Shown here in pieces: positions 51,800 to 61,007 of a stretch of DNA of 64,000 nt. Both the position numbers and the translations under genes were made by a program. Every line of letters begins with the position of its first letter. Position 1 is the first letter of the stretch. This stretch comes from Candidatus Saccharimonadota bacterium (GTDB lineage: Bacteria > Patescibacteriota > Saccharimonadia > Saccharimonadales > Saccharimonadaceae), in assembly GCA_017515205.1 (NCBI GenBank), contig JAFWHN010000001.1:186001-250000 (forward strand), read 5' to 3'. The notes beneath the pieces are model-generated. The model had not been told where the DNA came from. It did no database searches and saw only the letters and a list, made by a program, of their open reading frames with translations.

Positions 51800-53209
51800 T
51801 TATTTAGGAAATAGCGGTACTTTAGGTGGAGCAATCGGGTCTCGTAATATCTCAGCAATCTTTCCGCAAGCATCTGGCATAAATGGCGTCAACTCTGTAT
51901 TAACCTGCAAAAGATCAACTAATAGTTTCTTCAAGCAATTCTCAAGTTTTTCTGTTTCACCAGCTTTTGCCAGCATCCATGGTTTTTCCTCATCAATCCG
52001 TTTGTTTAAATCCTGTACTTTTTCCCAACAATAATCAAACGCCTTACTGAACTCAAACTTATCCATCAGCTCACAATAACCGGTAGATAGTTCAAGGACA
52101 GCCGAATTACCAAGCTGAATGTTATTTTTTTTGGCTAACGTCGCGAGACGCTGCACTAAATTGCCTAAATCATTCGCTAATTCATTCTTATAAGCCTCAT
52201 CAAATTTTTCCGCCGTATAATCCGAATCGGCAAACGTATCAACATGTCTTAGGAAGAAAAAACGAAAAGCGTCTAAACCATATTTATTAATCACTTCAAT
52301 TGGATCTACTACATTACCAATACTTTTTGACATCTTCTGGCCATCAGCTAGAATCATCCCATGCGAGACAATTACTTTAGGCAGTTCCAAACCTAAACCT
52401 AGTAACATTGCTGGCCAAATAATTGCATGGAATCTCAAAATATCCTTACCTACAAATTGTGCTGCCGCTGGCCACCACTCGCTAATATCTTGCTCAGGAT
52501 AGCCAAGCACCGTAATATAATTCGAGAGTGCATCAATCCACACATACATTACTTGCGATTCGTCACCAGGCACTGTCACGCCCCATTTCAACTGCTCACG
52601 TGGTCTAGAAATCGATACATCTGGTGAATCATCAAGTAATTTCAAAATCTCCTTCTTACGAAAATCCGGCAAAATCAACAATTCATCGCTCTCAATTTTA
52701 GCTTTGATTTGTGATTTAAAATCCGAAATTCTAAAATAATAATTCTCTTCTTTAATCTTTTCGTAAGGCTTTTGATGATCAGGACAAACACCATGATTTT
52801 CTTGACATTCCTTTTCAGTAATAAATCGTTCACAGCCAGTACAATACCATCCTTCATAGCTAGCCAAATAAATATGGTCCTGTAATTTCTTCCAAATCTC
52901 TTGGCATCTTCTTATATGCGCTTCATCAGTAGTACGAATAAAATCGGTATAAGAAATATTTAACTTACCAATAAAATCTCTAAAAGCATCCGAGTTTTCC
53001 TTCACATATTTTTCAACTGGAATATTTAATTCTTCTGCCTTTTGGAAAATCTTTCCACCATGCTCATCCGTTCCAACTTGGAAACGTACTTCATCCCCTT
53101 TCAGCCTAAAGTAACGCGCTGCCGTATCTGCCAAACAATAATCCACCGCATGACCAATATGCGGAGCACCATTAACATACGGTATCGCCGTCGTTACATA
53201 TTCTCTCAT
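51800..53209 (-). CDS. metG: methionyl-tRNA synthetase
   Basis: 469 residues from ATG 53209 (M-R-E-Y-V-T), 6 bases after TAAAAT; an in-frame ATG at 53215 overlaps the promoter. HIGH motif PYVNGAPHIGH, zinc knuckle YCTGC..VCPDH (last ligand His instead of Cys), KMSKS in GQKMSKSIGN. The C-terminal tRNA-binding OB domain of long MetRS forms is absent, so it is a short form. Confidence 0.96.
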   Translation of the reverse strand: MREYVTTAIPYVNGAPHIGHAVDYCLADTAARYFRLKGDEVRFQVGTDEHGGKIFQKAEELNIPVEKYVKENSDAFRDFIGKLNISYTDFIRTTDEAHIRRCQEIWKKLQDHIYLASYEGWYCTGCERFITEKECQENHGVCPDHQKPYEKIKEENYYFRISDFKSQIKAKIESDELLILPDFRKKEILKLLDDSPDVSISRPREQLKWGVTVPGDESQVMYVWIDALSNYITVLGYPEQDISEWWPAAAQFVGKDILRFHAIIWPAMLLGLGLELPKVIVSHGMILADGQKMSKSIGNVVDPIEVINKYGLDAFRFFFLRHVDTFADSDYTAEKFDEAYKNELANDLGNLVQRLATLAKKNNIQLGNSAVLELSTGYCELMDKFEFSKAFDYCWEKVQDLNKRIDEEKPWMLAKAGETEKLENCLKKLLVDLLQVNTELTPFMPDACGKIAEILRDPIAPPKVPLFPK

Positions 53210-53227
53210 AAACATATTTTATAATAT

Positions 53228-54109
53228 CTATTCGGCTAAGTCAATCGTGTCAACGTCTTCTGGTTCAATTAGTTCATCAACATCCTCAGTAGATGAACTA
53301 GATTTGGTAGTCGTTTCTTTATCAGTAGTTATAGTCTCGTCCTCTTCTTCGTCTTCATCTTCTTCTTCTGTCTCTTCTACAGTACTACTATTTTTGTCAG
53401 TTACGGTCCCGGACTGATTGTCATCATACTGAATTTCTGGCTGCGTAACCGAAGCACCGCCAGAACCTCCATTATTATTGCCACCCCCAATAAGTGGCAT
53501 TACCAATACGACTACCAGAACCACTACAATAATTGCAGCAACAACAATCAAAGCAATCAAAGTGTTCTTATTGGTCGCTGGCTTCTTCGCAGCCTTATTA
53601 TTCTGAGGAGCATTAGGCTGGGTAGCAGGATCCGTAAAGGAAACATTTGGCGTCTGTTCTGGTTTAGTAAATGGATTATCTACAGGGTTTACTTCTGCCG
53701 GCGCACCAGCTGGGCCAGAAACCGCCGAACCAATCGAACCAGGTGCTGGCTCCGCTGCTTTCATTGGAGCTTTCAATTCTTCTTCAATCGGATCTGGAGG
53801 GGTTGGAGCCTCAGGCATCATAATTGGATCCGTAGCGGCTACTCCGCCCTGACCAGTAGGCTGGATCACAGGATTAATCGGATTCGTCGGCACACCAACA
53901 ACAGGTGGCACAGGACCAGCCGAAGGAGCCGGAGCCGCTGGTGCTACTGGATTCGCTACAGTATCAACCGCTGCACCTTGCAAAGGATCAGTCGAAACTG
54001 GAGGAACTGGAGCCGTCGGAGCTGGCGCTGGTGCCGGTTCTGGAGCCGGAGTCGGCGTAGGTGCCGGCGTTGGATTAGGTGTTGGTGTAGGGTTATTTAT
54101 TGGATCCAT
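53228..54109 (-). CDS. Pro-rich single-span membrane protein
   Basis: 293 residues: an extended Pro/Thr/Ala N-terminal region (about 1-165, PTP and PAP repeats), a span (about 180-205: LIALIVVAAIIVVVLVVVLVM), a Gly/Asn linker and an acidic Ser/Thr/Glu tail. Low complexity; a disordered spacer linking cytoplasm and surface is plausible. No family recognised. AAGGA precedes the ATG. Possibly related in role to the neighbouring DUF2207 protein. Confidence 0.7.
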   Translation of the reverse strand: MDPINNPTPTPNPTPAPTPTPAPEPAPAPAPTAPVPPVSTDPLQGAAVDTVANPVAPAAPAPSAGPVPPVVGVPTNPINPVIQPTGQGGVAATDPIMMPEAPTPPDPIEEELKAPMKAAEPAPGSIGSAVSGPAGAPAEVNPVDNPFTKPEQTPNVSFTDPATQPNAPQNNKAAKKPATNKNTLIALIVVAAIIVVVLVVVLVMPLIGGGNNNGGSGGASVTQPEIQYDDNQSGTVTDKNSSTVEETEEEDEDEEEDETITTDKETTTKSSSSTEDVDELIEPEDVDTIDLAE

Positions 54110-54188
54110 TTCTTTTTTCCTTCAAAATTAACTTTGCTTTTATGCTTATGTCTATATTGTATCACAAATAAATAATAAATCTAGTCTT

Positions 54189-56072
54189 TTAACGGCCAAA
54201 TCCACCGCCTCCACCGCCTCCGCCGCCGGAAAAGCCACCACCAAAGCTGCCCGAAAAGCCCGAAGACGATCCTCCACCCGAACTCGACATCATAGTCGAT
54301 GCTGCCGCATAAGAAGATGCGCTCCTGAGGCCTCGCGAAATCTCCGACGCCGCAATTCCTGACATCAAATAATCCGGTTCTTCAATTTCCTCAACTTTGC
54401 AATACTCTTTCATTTCTTTTATCCAACTTTCCTCCAAACCAAAAACCGCTGCATATGGCAACAATTTTTCATAAAGCTTCACAATTCCCTCTACTGACGT
54501 GTCTGCGCCCTTCACACTCTGAAGCATTTTCATCCGATCTGCTTCCGCCATTTTAATATACAACTTCAATCCGTCCATGTAACGAGAAGCTTTCAGGCCT
54601 TCATCTGTATGCTTAGCATAGCGCACCGACAAATCCTCCAATGTTACGCCAATCACACTCGATGCCACAATAATGATGAACATCACTCTCATAAATTCTT
54701 CTTGACCGACAAAAACTTTACCGTAAGATTCATCCAACCCTAACACACCTTCAAGCACCGACATGATTAGTCCTACAATTGCTATCATAAAGGGCACGAT
54801 TATCACTGTCATGGCAATAATGTTGTCGATTCCTCTCTTTTTACTATCACCCGTATAATACTTTTCAGTTACCAAACCATCTTTCTTTAAAGCCACCACC
54901 ACCTTTTTATCCATTTCTTTTTTCAAATTAATCAAAGTAGTGGTTGCCGACCGGCTCTTTAATTCAATCTCATCACCTTCTTTCGGCTGCGAACCACCAC
55001 TCAAAATCGACAAGAGATCCATGTATTCTCCATCTACCCCATTCAAACTTTTTACCAATATACTCCATTTTCGTTTATCCTGCTTTTTGAGCTCAATCTT
55101 ACGCTTTACGACTAATTCAAGTAGCATCGCAACCTTCATATCCTTTTTCTTCCCAAGATACAGCTCCGCCATTTCAGTCAAACTATGTTCTTTGTTCGGT
55201 TGATACTCTGGCTTTACAAAAATTCCTTTATAATAGTTCGCTTTTTCACGCGATTTCAAGAATTTTACAAACAAAAATCCAATCAAAAGTATTGCTATCC
55301 CTAACGAAACTGACATGATTATCACAAAAGTATAATCTTTTTCTGGTGGTACTATTTCAAAACTACCATCTTTTAGTAAAGCTACAAAAGTCAAACCTTC
55401 AAATGCCGATAAACCAGATGCCGAAAATTCTAATCCGTCTTCTAACTCAATCACTTTGCATCGGCTCTGATTATTAGAACCATACTTTCCTACATAACAC
55501 CAACTTTTTCCGTCATACACATCTTCGTCTTCAAAATGCAATCTCGCCGTCACTTTGCTAAAACGTTGTCGCCAACCATTACCGTTTGCATCCCAATATA
55601 ATTCTTGATATTTCTTGCCATCTTTTTCAAACTCACCCACCACACGCTCAAAACTATATTCAAGCTCATAAACTTGCTTACCGTGTACATATTCTTCCGT
55701 ACCAGTACAAACTGTATAATAACCATTCTTCGTTTCTGAATCATCAGTTTTTCCAATGCTATAAATCGGCTCTTCTTTGCCATTTCTAGTCAGCTTGATA
55801 TTATTTCTAGTCAATTCGGGCAATGTGATATTAGCACCGTCTTGATTAGTAAACGGAATTAAACGACAAAAACCCTTATTTTGATCATAATCTGGAAAAA
55901 CCGCCGTCAAACGTTCTTTTACCTTTAAATGCGAAATTCCCTCTTCGTCTCGCGTCAAATAATAATCTGCCGTATAATCTTCAAAATAAAAACTATCTTT
56001 GTCGATTGCTTTCGCAGGCAAAACCCACAAAAAAGCTAAAAGTATTGTTAAAAAAATCCCAACTCTTTTCAT
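54189..56072 (-). CDS. DUF2207 membrane protein
   Basis: 627 residues from ATG 56072, 6 bases after TGTATAAT; the track-length start at 56090 lies inside the promoter. Signal peptide (about 1-23, LAFLWVLPAKA), extracellular beta domain (about 25-245), span (about 255-278), cytoplasmic domain, two more spans (about 410-435 and 455-480), helical region, and a Gly-rich C-terminus (SGSFGGGFSGG then polyGly). This matches DUF2207 proteins, widespread and uncharacterised. Confidence 0.88.
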   Translation of the reverse strand: MKRVGIFLTILLAFLWVLPAKAIDKDSFYFEDYTADYYLTRDEEGISHLKVKERLTAVFPDYDQNKGFCRLIPFTNQDGANITLPELTRNNIKLTRNGKEEPIYSIGKTDDSETKNGYYTVCTGTEEYVHGKQVYELEYSFERVVGEFEKDGKKYQELYWDANGNGWRQRFSKVTARLHFEDEDVYDGKSWCYVGKYGSNNQSRCKVIELEDGLEFSASGLSAFEGLTFVALLKDGSFEIVPPEKDYTFVIIMSVSLGIAILLIGFLFVKFLKSREKANYYKGIFVKPEYQPNKEHSLTEMAELYLGKKKDMKVAMLLELVVKRKIELKKQDKRKWSILVKSLNGVDGEYMDLLSILSGGSQPKEGDEIELKSRSATTTLINLKKEMDKKVVVALKKDGLVTEKYYTGDSKKRGIDNIIAMTVIIVPFMIAIVGLIMSVLEGVLGLDESYGKVFVGQEEFMRVMFIIIVASSVIGVTLEDLSVRYAKHTDEGLKASRYMDGLKLYIKMAEADRMKMLQSVKGADTSVEGIVKLYEKLLPYAAVFGLEESWIKEMKEYCKVEEIEEPDYLMSGIAASEISRGLRSASSYAAASTMMSSSGGGSSSGFSGSFGGGFSGGGGGGGGGFGR

Positions 56073-56119
56073 ACTTTCATTATACATCATTTAGATGAGA
56101 ATATTCACAATTATTCTGC

Positions 56120-56137
56120 TTATGCTATAATATAACT
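56120..56137 (+). promoter_or_regulatory. leaderless promoter of the lactate dehydrogenase gene
   Basis: TGC TATAAT then ATAACT then ATG at 56138; spacing of 6 bases. Confidence 0.65.
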
Positions 56138-57052
56138 ATGGATAATAATAAGATCATGATCGTGGGCACCGGAAACGTCGGCGCATCCATCGCCTACGCT
56201 TTGATTAACCAACGTACCGCCGTCAACGAAATTGTATTAACTGACATCATTGCGCACGACGCCGAAGGTGAAGCGATGGACTTACGCGACGCTCTTGCCG
56301 TCGCCCCTTCTTACGCCAAGATTAAAAACGGTACTTATAAAGATGCTAAAGATTGCGATGTAATCGTCATCACTGCTGGCGCCGCCCAAAAACCTGGTGA
56401 ATCTCGCATGGATTTACTAAAGAAAAATGCTAACATTTTGCAGGGTATGATTGAACAAATTATGGACTCTGGTTTTAACGGCATTTTCCTAGTTGTTACC
56501 AATCCAATGGATGTAATGACTTACCTAACTATGAGGTATTCTGGTCTTCCTGCTGAAAAAGTCATCGGCTCCGGCACAGTTTTAGACTCTGCAAGATTAC
56601 GTACTCGCATTGCTAGTTATCTCAACGTCAATCCAAAATCCGTTCACGCTTATCAAATTGGCGAACACGGTGACACAGAATTAACTCTTTGGTCCCTCGC
56701 CGACACTGGTGGCCAAAAAGTTACTACCATGCTCAAAAAAGATATCAGAAACGGCATTTCCGACTTCGTCAAAAACGAAGCCTACGACATTATCGATAAA
56801 AAAGGCGCTACTTACTATGGTATTGCCACTTGTGTAGCACAGATTCTTAATTGCATATTGAATGACGAAATGCGCATTTTACCTGTTTCGTCTTACGATC
56901 AATTCTCCGACACCTCCTTTGGCTGGCCAACTGTAGTCGGTAGAAGCGGTATTATCCGTCGTCTCGACCTCGATCTTTCTGAACAAGAAGGCATAGAACT
57001 ACAAAAATCCATCAACGCCATAAAAAAAGCCATCAGTTCAGTTAAACTTTAA
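56138..57052 (+). CDS. ldh: L-lactate dehydrogenase
   Basis: 304 residues. NAD site GTGNVGASIAYAL; the substrate loop AAQKPGESRMD has Gln at the position that selects lactate (malate dehydrogenase has Arg) and the mobile-loop Arg; SARLRTRIA with the Asp, and catalytic His in IGEHGDTE. It reduces pyruvate to lactate and recycles NADH, consistent with a fermentative life. Its stop abuts the exonuclease I stop on the other strand. Confidence 0.93.
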   Translation: MDNNKIMIVGTGNVGASIAYALINQRTAVNEIVLTDIIAHDAEGEAMDLRDALAVAPSYAKIKNGTYKDAKDCDVIVITAGAAQKPGESRMDLLKKNANILQGMIEQIMDSGFNGIFLVVTNPMDVMTYLTMRYSGLPAEKVIGSGTVLDSARLRTRIASYLNVNPKSVHAYQIGEHGDTELTLWSLADTGGQKVTTMLKKDIRNGISDFVKNEAYDIIDKKGATYYGIATCVAQILNCILNDEMRILPVSSYDQFSDTSFGWPTVVGRSGIIRRLDLDLSEQEGIELQKSINAIKKAISSVKL

Positions 57053-58405
57053 CTAAGCTAACGACTGCATATACAGCATCAGTTCTTCTTTTACGAAATC
57101 ATCTTTGACTAGTTCTAATTCTCTCATAAATTTAGGGGCTAAACGTTCCAGCCGCGCCCGACGATATTTTTCATATAATTCTGTTTCCGATTCCGACATA
57201 GTTTCAGGATAATTACGGCCTTTATAATGCAGCAATAATTCCGGCAGCCTTTCATCGATAAAATCCGGATGAAAATCCGCCAATTTCTCTACTTCAGCAT
57301 TTCTGACCGCTGCCACTTTAATCTGGTCTCGATCATTTAAAAATCCTTCATAAAGCGCCGCTTCTGGCTCCACTGCTTTCGGATATTCCGGACGATTTTC
57401 ATATTCACTCCGCATTTGCTCCGCAAACTCTGGATGATTAAATAAAATCTGCAAATTATTTTCCATCATTTGTTTATCTAAACTAATTTTCTTCCAATCA
57501 TCTTTTCCGAGTACCGAAAGTGGCGCTACCGCTGGACATTTATTAAAGCATAATTCCTTCACAATCGGGAACATACTGCTAAGCATCGTAGCCGAATCAG
57601 TCCCATCTTTTAAAATATCTTCTAAGTTATATCTTAAGTCATACACCAACACGTTTCCATTCCGTCCCGCAGTCAAAGGAACCACCACCGTCACCTTATT
57701 ATACTCATTCGGATATCGCCCACTCGCGTATACAAACGGTCTTTTGTTCTCTAAATTTACCAATTTCTTAATAGCATTTTTCTCGCGCATTTTTAACAAA
57801 AAATCAAACAACTTTGGCTGTCTTTCTTTAATCATTCTCGCTACCGCAATCGTAGCAAATACATCCGACAAGGCATCATGCGCATGCTCATGCGACAAAC
57901 CATTCAGCTTCGTTAAAAGTTCTAGCCGATTCGTCGGCGCCCCATCCTCTCTGAATGGCCACTCAATCCCTTCTGGGCGAAGAGCCCTAGTCATCCTCAC
58001 CACATCGAGCATATCCCAGCGACTCCGTCCATCCTTCCATTCCCATTCATAAGGATCATAAAAATTTCGCCAAAAAGTCGCCCGCATAAATTCATCATCA
58101 AACCGCACAGTATTATACCCCACAGCTATCGTATTCGGCGTAAACACTTCCTCCGTCACGAACTTACAAAACTCTGCTTCATTAATCCCATCGCGCAAAG
58201 TGTCCTGTGGTGTGATTCCCGTTACATTAATCGCACTGGGGCACGGCAAAGCATCATTAGTCATTTCTACTAACACATTTATTGGCTCACCTTTTGGCTG
58301 TAAATCTAAATCAGTCCGTTGCCCCGCAAATTGCATAATCCTATCTTCTCGCGGATTTAACCCGCTAGTTTCCAAATCATAATAGAAAAACGTTTTATTA
58401 TCCAC
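57053..58405 (-). CDS. sbcB: exodeoxyribonuclease I
   Basis: 450 residues. DEDDh exonuclease: DLETSGLNPREDRIMQFAGQRTD (ExoI, D and E), GYNTVRFDDEFMR (ExoII), and HEHAHDALSDVFATIAVARM (ExoIII). The middle SH3-like and C-terminal helical regions match ExoI. It digests single-stranded DNA 3' to 5' in repair and recombination. Start is GTG 58405 with GGAGAG upstream. It convergently abuts ldh. Confidence 0.93.
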   Translation of the reverse strand: MDNKTFFYYDLETSGLNPREDRIMQFAGQRTDLDLQPKGEPINVLVEMTNDALPCPSAINVTGITPQDTLRDGINEAEFCKFVTEEVFTPNTIAVGYNTVRFDDEFMRATFWRNFYDPYEWEWKDGRSRWDMLDVVRMTRALRPEGIEWPFREDGAPTNRLELLTKLNGLSHEHAHDALSDVFATIAVARMIKERQPKLFDFLLKMREKNAIKKLVNLENKRPFVYASGRYPNEYNKVTVVVPLTAGRNGNVLVYDLRYNLEDILKDGTDSATMLSSMFPIVKELCFNKCPAVAPLSVLGKDDWKKISLDKQMMENNLQILFNHPEFAEQMRSEYENRPEYPKAVEPEAALYEGFLNDRDQIKVAAVRNAEVEKLADFHPDFIDERLPELLLHYKGRNYPETMSESETELYEKYRRARLERLAPKFMRELELVKDDFVKEELMLYMQSLA

Positions 58406-58480
58406 GGCAAACTCTCCTTCCCACTATATACCACATCGAATCAAAAAGCACAATCCTCTCCATTAGTAAAATCCATTTAC

Positions 58481-59137
58481 TTAAGAAGCCGGATTTTTAG
58501 CAACAGCATAAATATTAATCGTATTTGTATAAGTTCCAGCTGGCTGAGTTGCCCCAGCTTTAGCAGCAATCTTTACCTTCACCTTATGATTGCTAGAAGG
58601 ATAATCCGAAGTATCAAGCAATGTCGCACCACCCTTACCACGTTCAGAAGCATCAGTATTATTATCTAACGGAAAACCACGATAAGTAGACCAACTAGAA
58701 TAGGATTGGCCATTGTTAGTCGAAGTGGCATAAGCACACCCCCAAGTGTTATCAGTCGTCAAACTCGACAAATTAGCATTAGTCGCAATACTCGTAAACT
58801 TATAAGAACTGTTTGTAGAGTGCACCAAATTAGTATTACCATTCTTAACTCCTACGGTAGCCGTCACGGTAAATCCATATGCGGAATTAGTTGAAATCGT
58901 ATATTCTACAACGTTACTTTCCGCAGTAGTACCCGCTGCCAAATTAGAAATAGTATAAGCGTTCGTACTTTCCGATAATGTAAGCGTCGGGTTGAATGTA
59001 AAATAAATCGGTTCCTCATCCTGATAAGTCAAAGCAAAAGTCTGTCTAGAAAAACCAACCAAAAGAGCTACCGCTATTAAGCTTGCCCCAACCCCAAAAA
59101 TTAGCTTTTTATTTTTCAGCGTATGCCTTGTTTTCAT
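58481..59137 (-). CDS. small secreted beta-rich surface protein
   Basis: 218 residues. Signal peptide (about 10-36: LIFGVGASLIAVALLVGFSRQTFA). The mature part is Ser/Thr/Asn-rich and resembles residues 40-195 of the adhesin at 1-2707: a TNAYTISNLAAGTTAE-like start, a W-G-C/W-G-F element, and a closing PAGTYTNTINIYAVA against PNGTYTYSLVFRIVP. The ATG lies 6 bases after TGTATAAT (leaderless). It has no anchor, so it may be released or bind another surface protein. Confidence 0.8.
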   Translation of the reverse strand: MKTRHTLKNKKLIFGVGASLIAVALLVGFSRQTFALTYQDEEPIYFTFNPTLTLSESTNAYTISNLAAGTTAESNVVEYTISTNSAYGFTVTATVGVKNGNTNLVHSTNSSYKFTSIATNANLSSLTTDNTWGCAYATSTNNGQSYSSWSTYRGFPLDNNTDASERGKGGATLLDTSDYPSSNHKVKVKIAAKAGATQPAGTYTNTINIYAVAKNPAS

Positions 59138-59185
59138 GCCCTAATTATACACTAGCACGATAAAAATGCAAGTGTTTTTTCTATG

Positions 59186-59221
59186 AAAAATCCCCCGAAC
59201 TATCATAGTTCGAGGGTTTTT
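59186..59221. terminator. bidirectional intrinsic terminator
   Basis: CCCCCGAACTA TCA TAGTTCGAGGG with A-run before and T-run after. It ends the 59227-59640 gene on the minus strand. Confidence 0.85.
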
Positions 59222-59226
59222 ATTAG

Positions 59227-59640
59227 CTAGTCCTGTTTGTCCTGGATGATATCTTCGACCTCATCCCAGTCATAATAGTAACCGAGCTTAACCAGTGAAG
59301 CTAACTTCCCTAAAAGGAAGAAGATAATCGGAAAAGCAAACAACATAATTGCAACTGTTCCAACCAACCGATCTTCTTCGACGTTCAGTAACACTTCATC
59401 GATCCCTTCTTTCTGTAAAGCCGTCAGGATATCTCCCACGCGCATTGCAAAAAGTGGCCAATTCACAATTGTCATGAGCACGCTCAAAATCTCGTAAAAA
59501 CGATCTTTGAAGCATCTCCTGACTTCGCCATCTCCAAGCAGCTTATACTGCTTAGAACCCAGATACATCATTACCATAGCGCTAAAAACCGCTACAATAA
59601 TCCATCTGTCAGCACAAACATCTACTAAACTGTTAAACAT
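59227..59640 (-). CDS. two-span membrane protein, unknown
   Basis: 137 residues with spans at about 12-28, 48-64 and possibly 90-112, and an acidic tail (DWDEVEDIIQDKQD). AAGGGA lies before the ATG. No family recognised. Probable single-gene transcript ending at the adjacent terminator. Confidence 0.65.
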   Translation of the reverse strand: MFNSLVDVCADRWIIVAVFSAMVMMYLGSKQYKLLGDGEVRRCFKDRFYEILSVLMTIVNWPLFAMRVGDILTALQKEGIDEVLLNVEEDRLVGTVAIMLFAFPIIFFLLGKLASLVKLGYYYDWDEVEDIIQDKQD

Positions 59641-59767
59641 AATCCCTTACCCCCTGATAATACTTTAAATAGGATTTGTTATAATTACGAGATTGAGGAA
59701 AGATTTTTCTCAATCTACATCTAATTATAGCACAAGCGGTTTAAAATGTCAATAGCTATACAATAAT

Positions 59768-60484
59768 CTACTCTGTTACTAAACTATCATAGTCCATCCC
59801 GTAAGAGGCGTACTGCAATCTTAGAGATGCCGTCTCTAACTCTTTTGCCAAAGTCTTAAGAGGATCCTTATTTGCCACTGCCATCACCATAAACTTCAGA
59901 GGTTTATTAGTCCCACCACAAATTTCTTTCGAATCGCCATAAGCCAACTCCCCTGGAATCGTGATTTCGCGAATACCACCTAATTTCATGCCCTTCACCC
60001 CTTGATTCCAACCTTCAATCATGCCAATCGACGGATCAATCGCAATCCTAAACCCCTGTGGGTTATCATTATCGTCAAACGAAGAATCAAAAACTGTCTC
60101 ATCCGCGCACCAACCAATATAATATGCCAAGTAGTTCTCCTCTGTTACCGTATCACCTGAACCAGATTCCAAATCCTTTGTTTTCACGCCACCCTCATTA
60201 GCCGAAGCCTCGTTGTAAGCTTTTACCGAACTACCCTTATAGCTCAAAAACTTCTGAAAATCATCTTTGGTTGCCTCTTGAAATTTTTTCAAAGTCTTAT
60301 CGTAAGCTTCCTGATATTCGGCCACTTTCGCCTCGTCGATCTCTGTTTCTTCCTCATTATTGTTCGCACTGCCACTAATTACAATTGCCGCATAGCTTGC
60401 GATAATCGAACCAAGCATAAAAACTGCGATGATAATAATAAAAATTCTCTGTTTGACACTAGTCTTTAACTCTTTTTCGTCCAT
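59768..60484 (-). CDS. membrane-anchored FKBP-type peptidyl-prolyl isomerase
   Basis: 238 residues from ATG 60484, chosen for GTGGAG upstream and TGGTATAAT about 22 bases earlier; longer starts run through the rplO terminator. An N-terminal span (about 12-35) and coiled segment (about 45-80) precede the FKBP domain: TVFDSSFDD, MIEGWNQGVKGMKLGGIREITIPGELAYGD, PLKFMVMAV. It folds exported proteins at the membrane outer face. It takes the position after rplO where secY sits in most bacteria. Confidence 0.9.
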   Translation of the reverse strand: MDEKELKTSVKQRIFIIIIAVFMLGSIIASYAAIVISGSANNNEEETEIDEAKVAEYQEAYDKTLKKFQEATKDDFQKFLSYKGSSVKAYNEASANEGGVKTKDLESGSGDTVTEENYLAYYIGWCADETVFDSSFDDNDNPQGFRIAIDPSIGMIEGWNQGVKGMKLGGIREITIPGELAYGDSKEICGGTNKPLKFMVMAVANKDPLKTLAKELETASLRLQYASYGMDYDSLVTE

Positions 60485-60515
60485 AAAAACTCCACTTATT
60501 TCTCTAATTATACCA

Positions 60516-60547
60516 CAAAAAATAGCCCCCTTAAAGGGGCTATTTTT
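60516..60547. terminator. intrinsic terminator at the end of rplO
   Basis: AATAGCCCC CTTAAA GGGGCTATT with A/T-runs on both sides. It overlaps the rplO stop region and separates the ribosomal operon from the FKBP gene. Confidence 0.85.
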
Positions 60548-61007
60548 ACTCTTTAGCTTTCGGCCTCTTAGGAACTTCAACTTTCTTAAATGAACCACCG
60601 GCTTTCTCAACTGCAGCTTTAGCTGCTTTTGAGATAAACTGAGTCTCAAGTTCAACTTTAGCAGTTAATTCCCCTCTTAAAATCACCTTAACCTTAGAAA
60701 ACGGTGAAGCAATCAAAGAAGCCTTAGCTAATGCAAAATTGTCTACTTTACCCTTTAGACCATTTAATCTATCAGTGTAGACCACCTCAGCCTTCGGATG
60801 GAAAGATTTAAAACCTTTGAGCTTAGGCACAGCTTGCATAATTGCACGTTGACCGCCCATAAAACCTGCTGGCATCTTGTTATGACCAGCACGTGCTTTT
60901 TGGCCTTTAGTACCACGTCCAGCGGTTTTACCCTGGCCAGCCGCAATACCACGACCTTTTCTCGAAGGGCGAGTATTCTTCTCGACGGTTAAATCATTGT
61001 ATTTCAT
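60546..61007 (-). CDS. rplO: 50S ribosomal protein L15
   Basis: 153 residues. KGRGIAAGQGKTAGRGTKGQKAR and KMPAGFMGGQ are diagnostic. Overlaps the rpsE stop by one base; rpmD (L30), usual between rpsE and rplO, is absent. Last gene before a terminator. Confidence 0.96.
   Translation of the reverse strand: MKYNDLTVEKNTRPSRKGRGIAAGQGKTAGRGTKGQKARAGHNKMPAGFMGGQRAIMQAVPKLKGFKSFHPKAEVVYTDRLNGLKGKVDNFALAKASLIASPFSKVKVILRGELTAKVELETQFISKAAKAAVEKAGGSFKKVEVPKRPKAKE

Noticed and set aside
56138-57052. Malate dehydrogenase
   Set aside because: The substrate-specificity position is Gln (AAQKPGESR), as in lactate dehydrogenases, not Arg.
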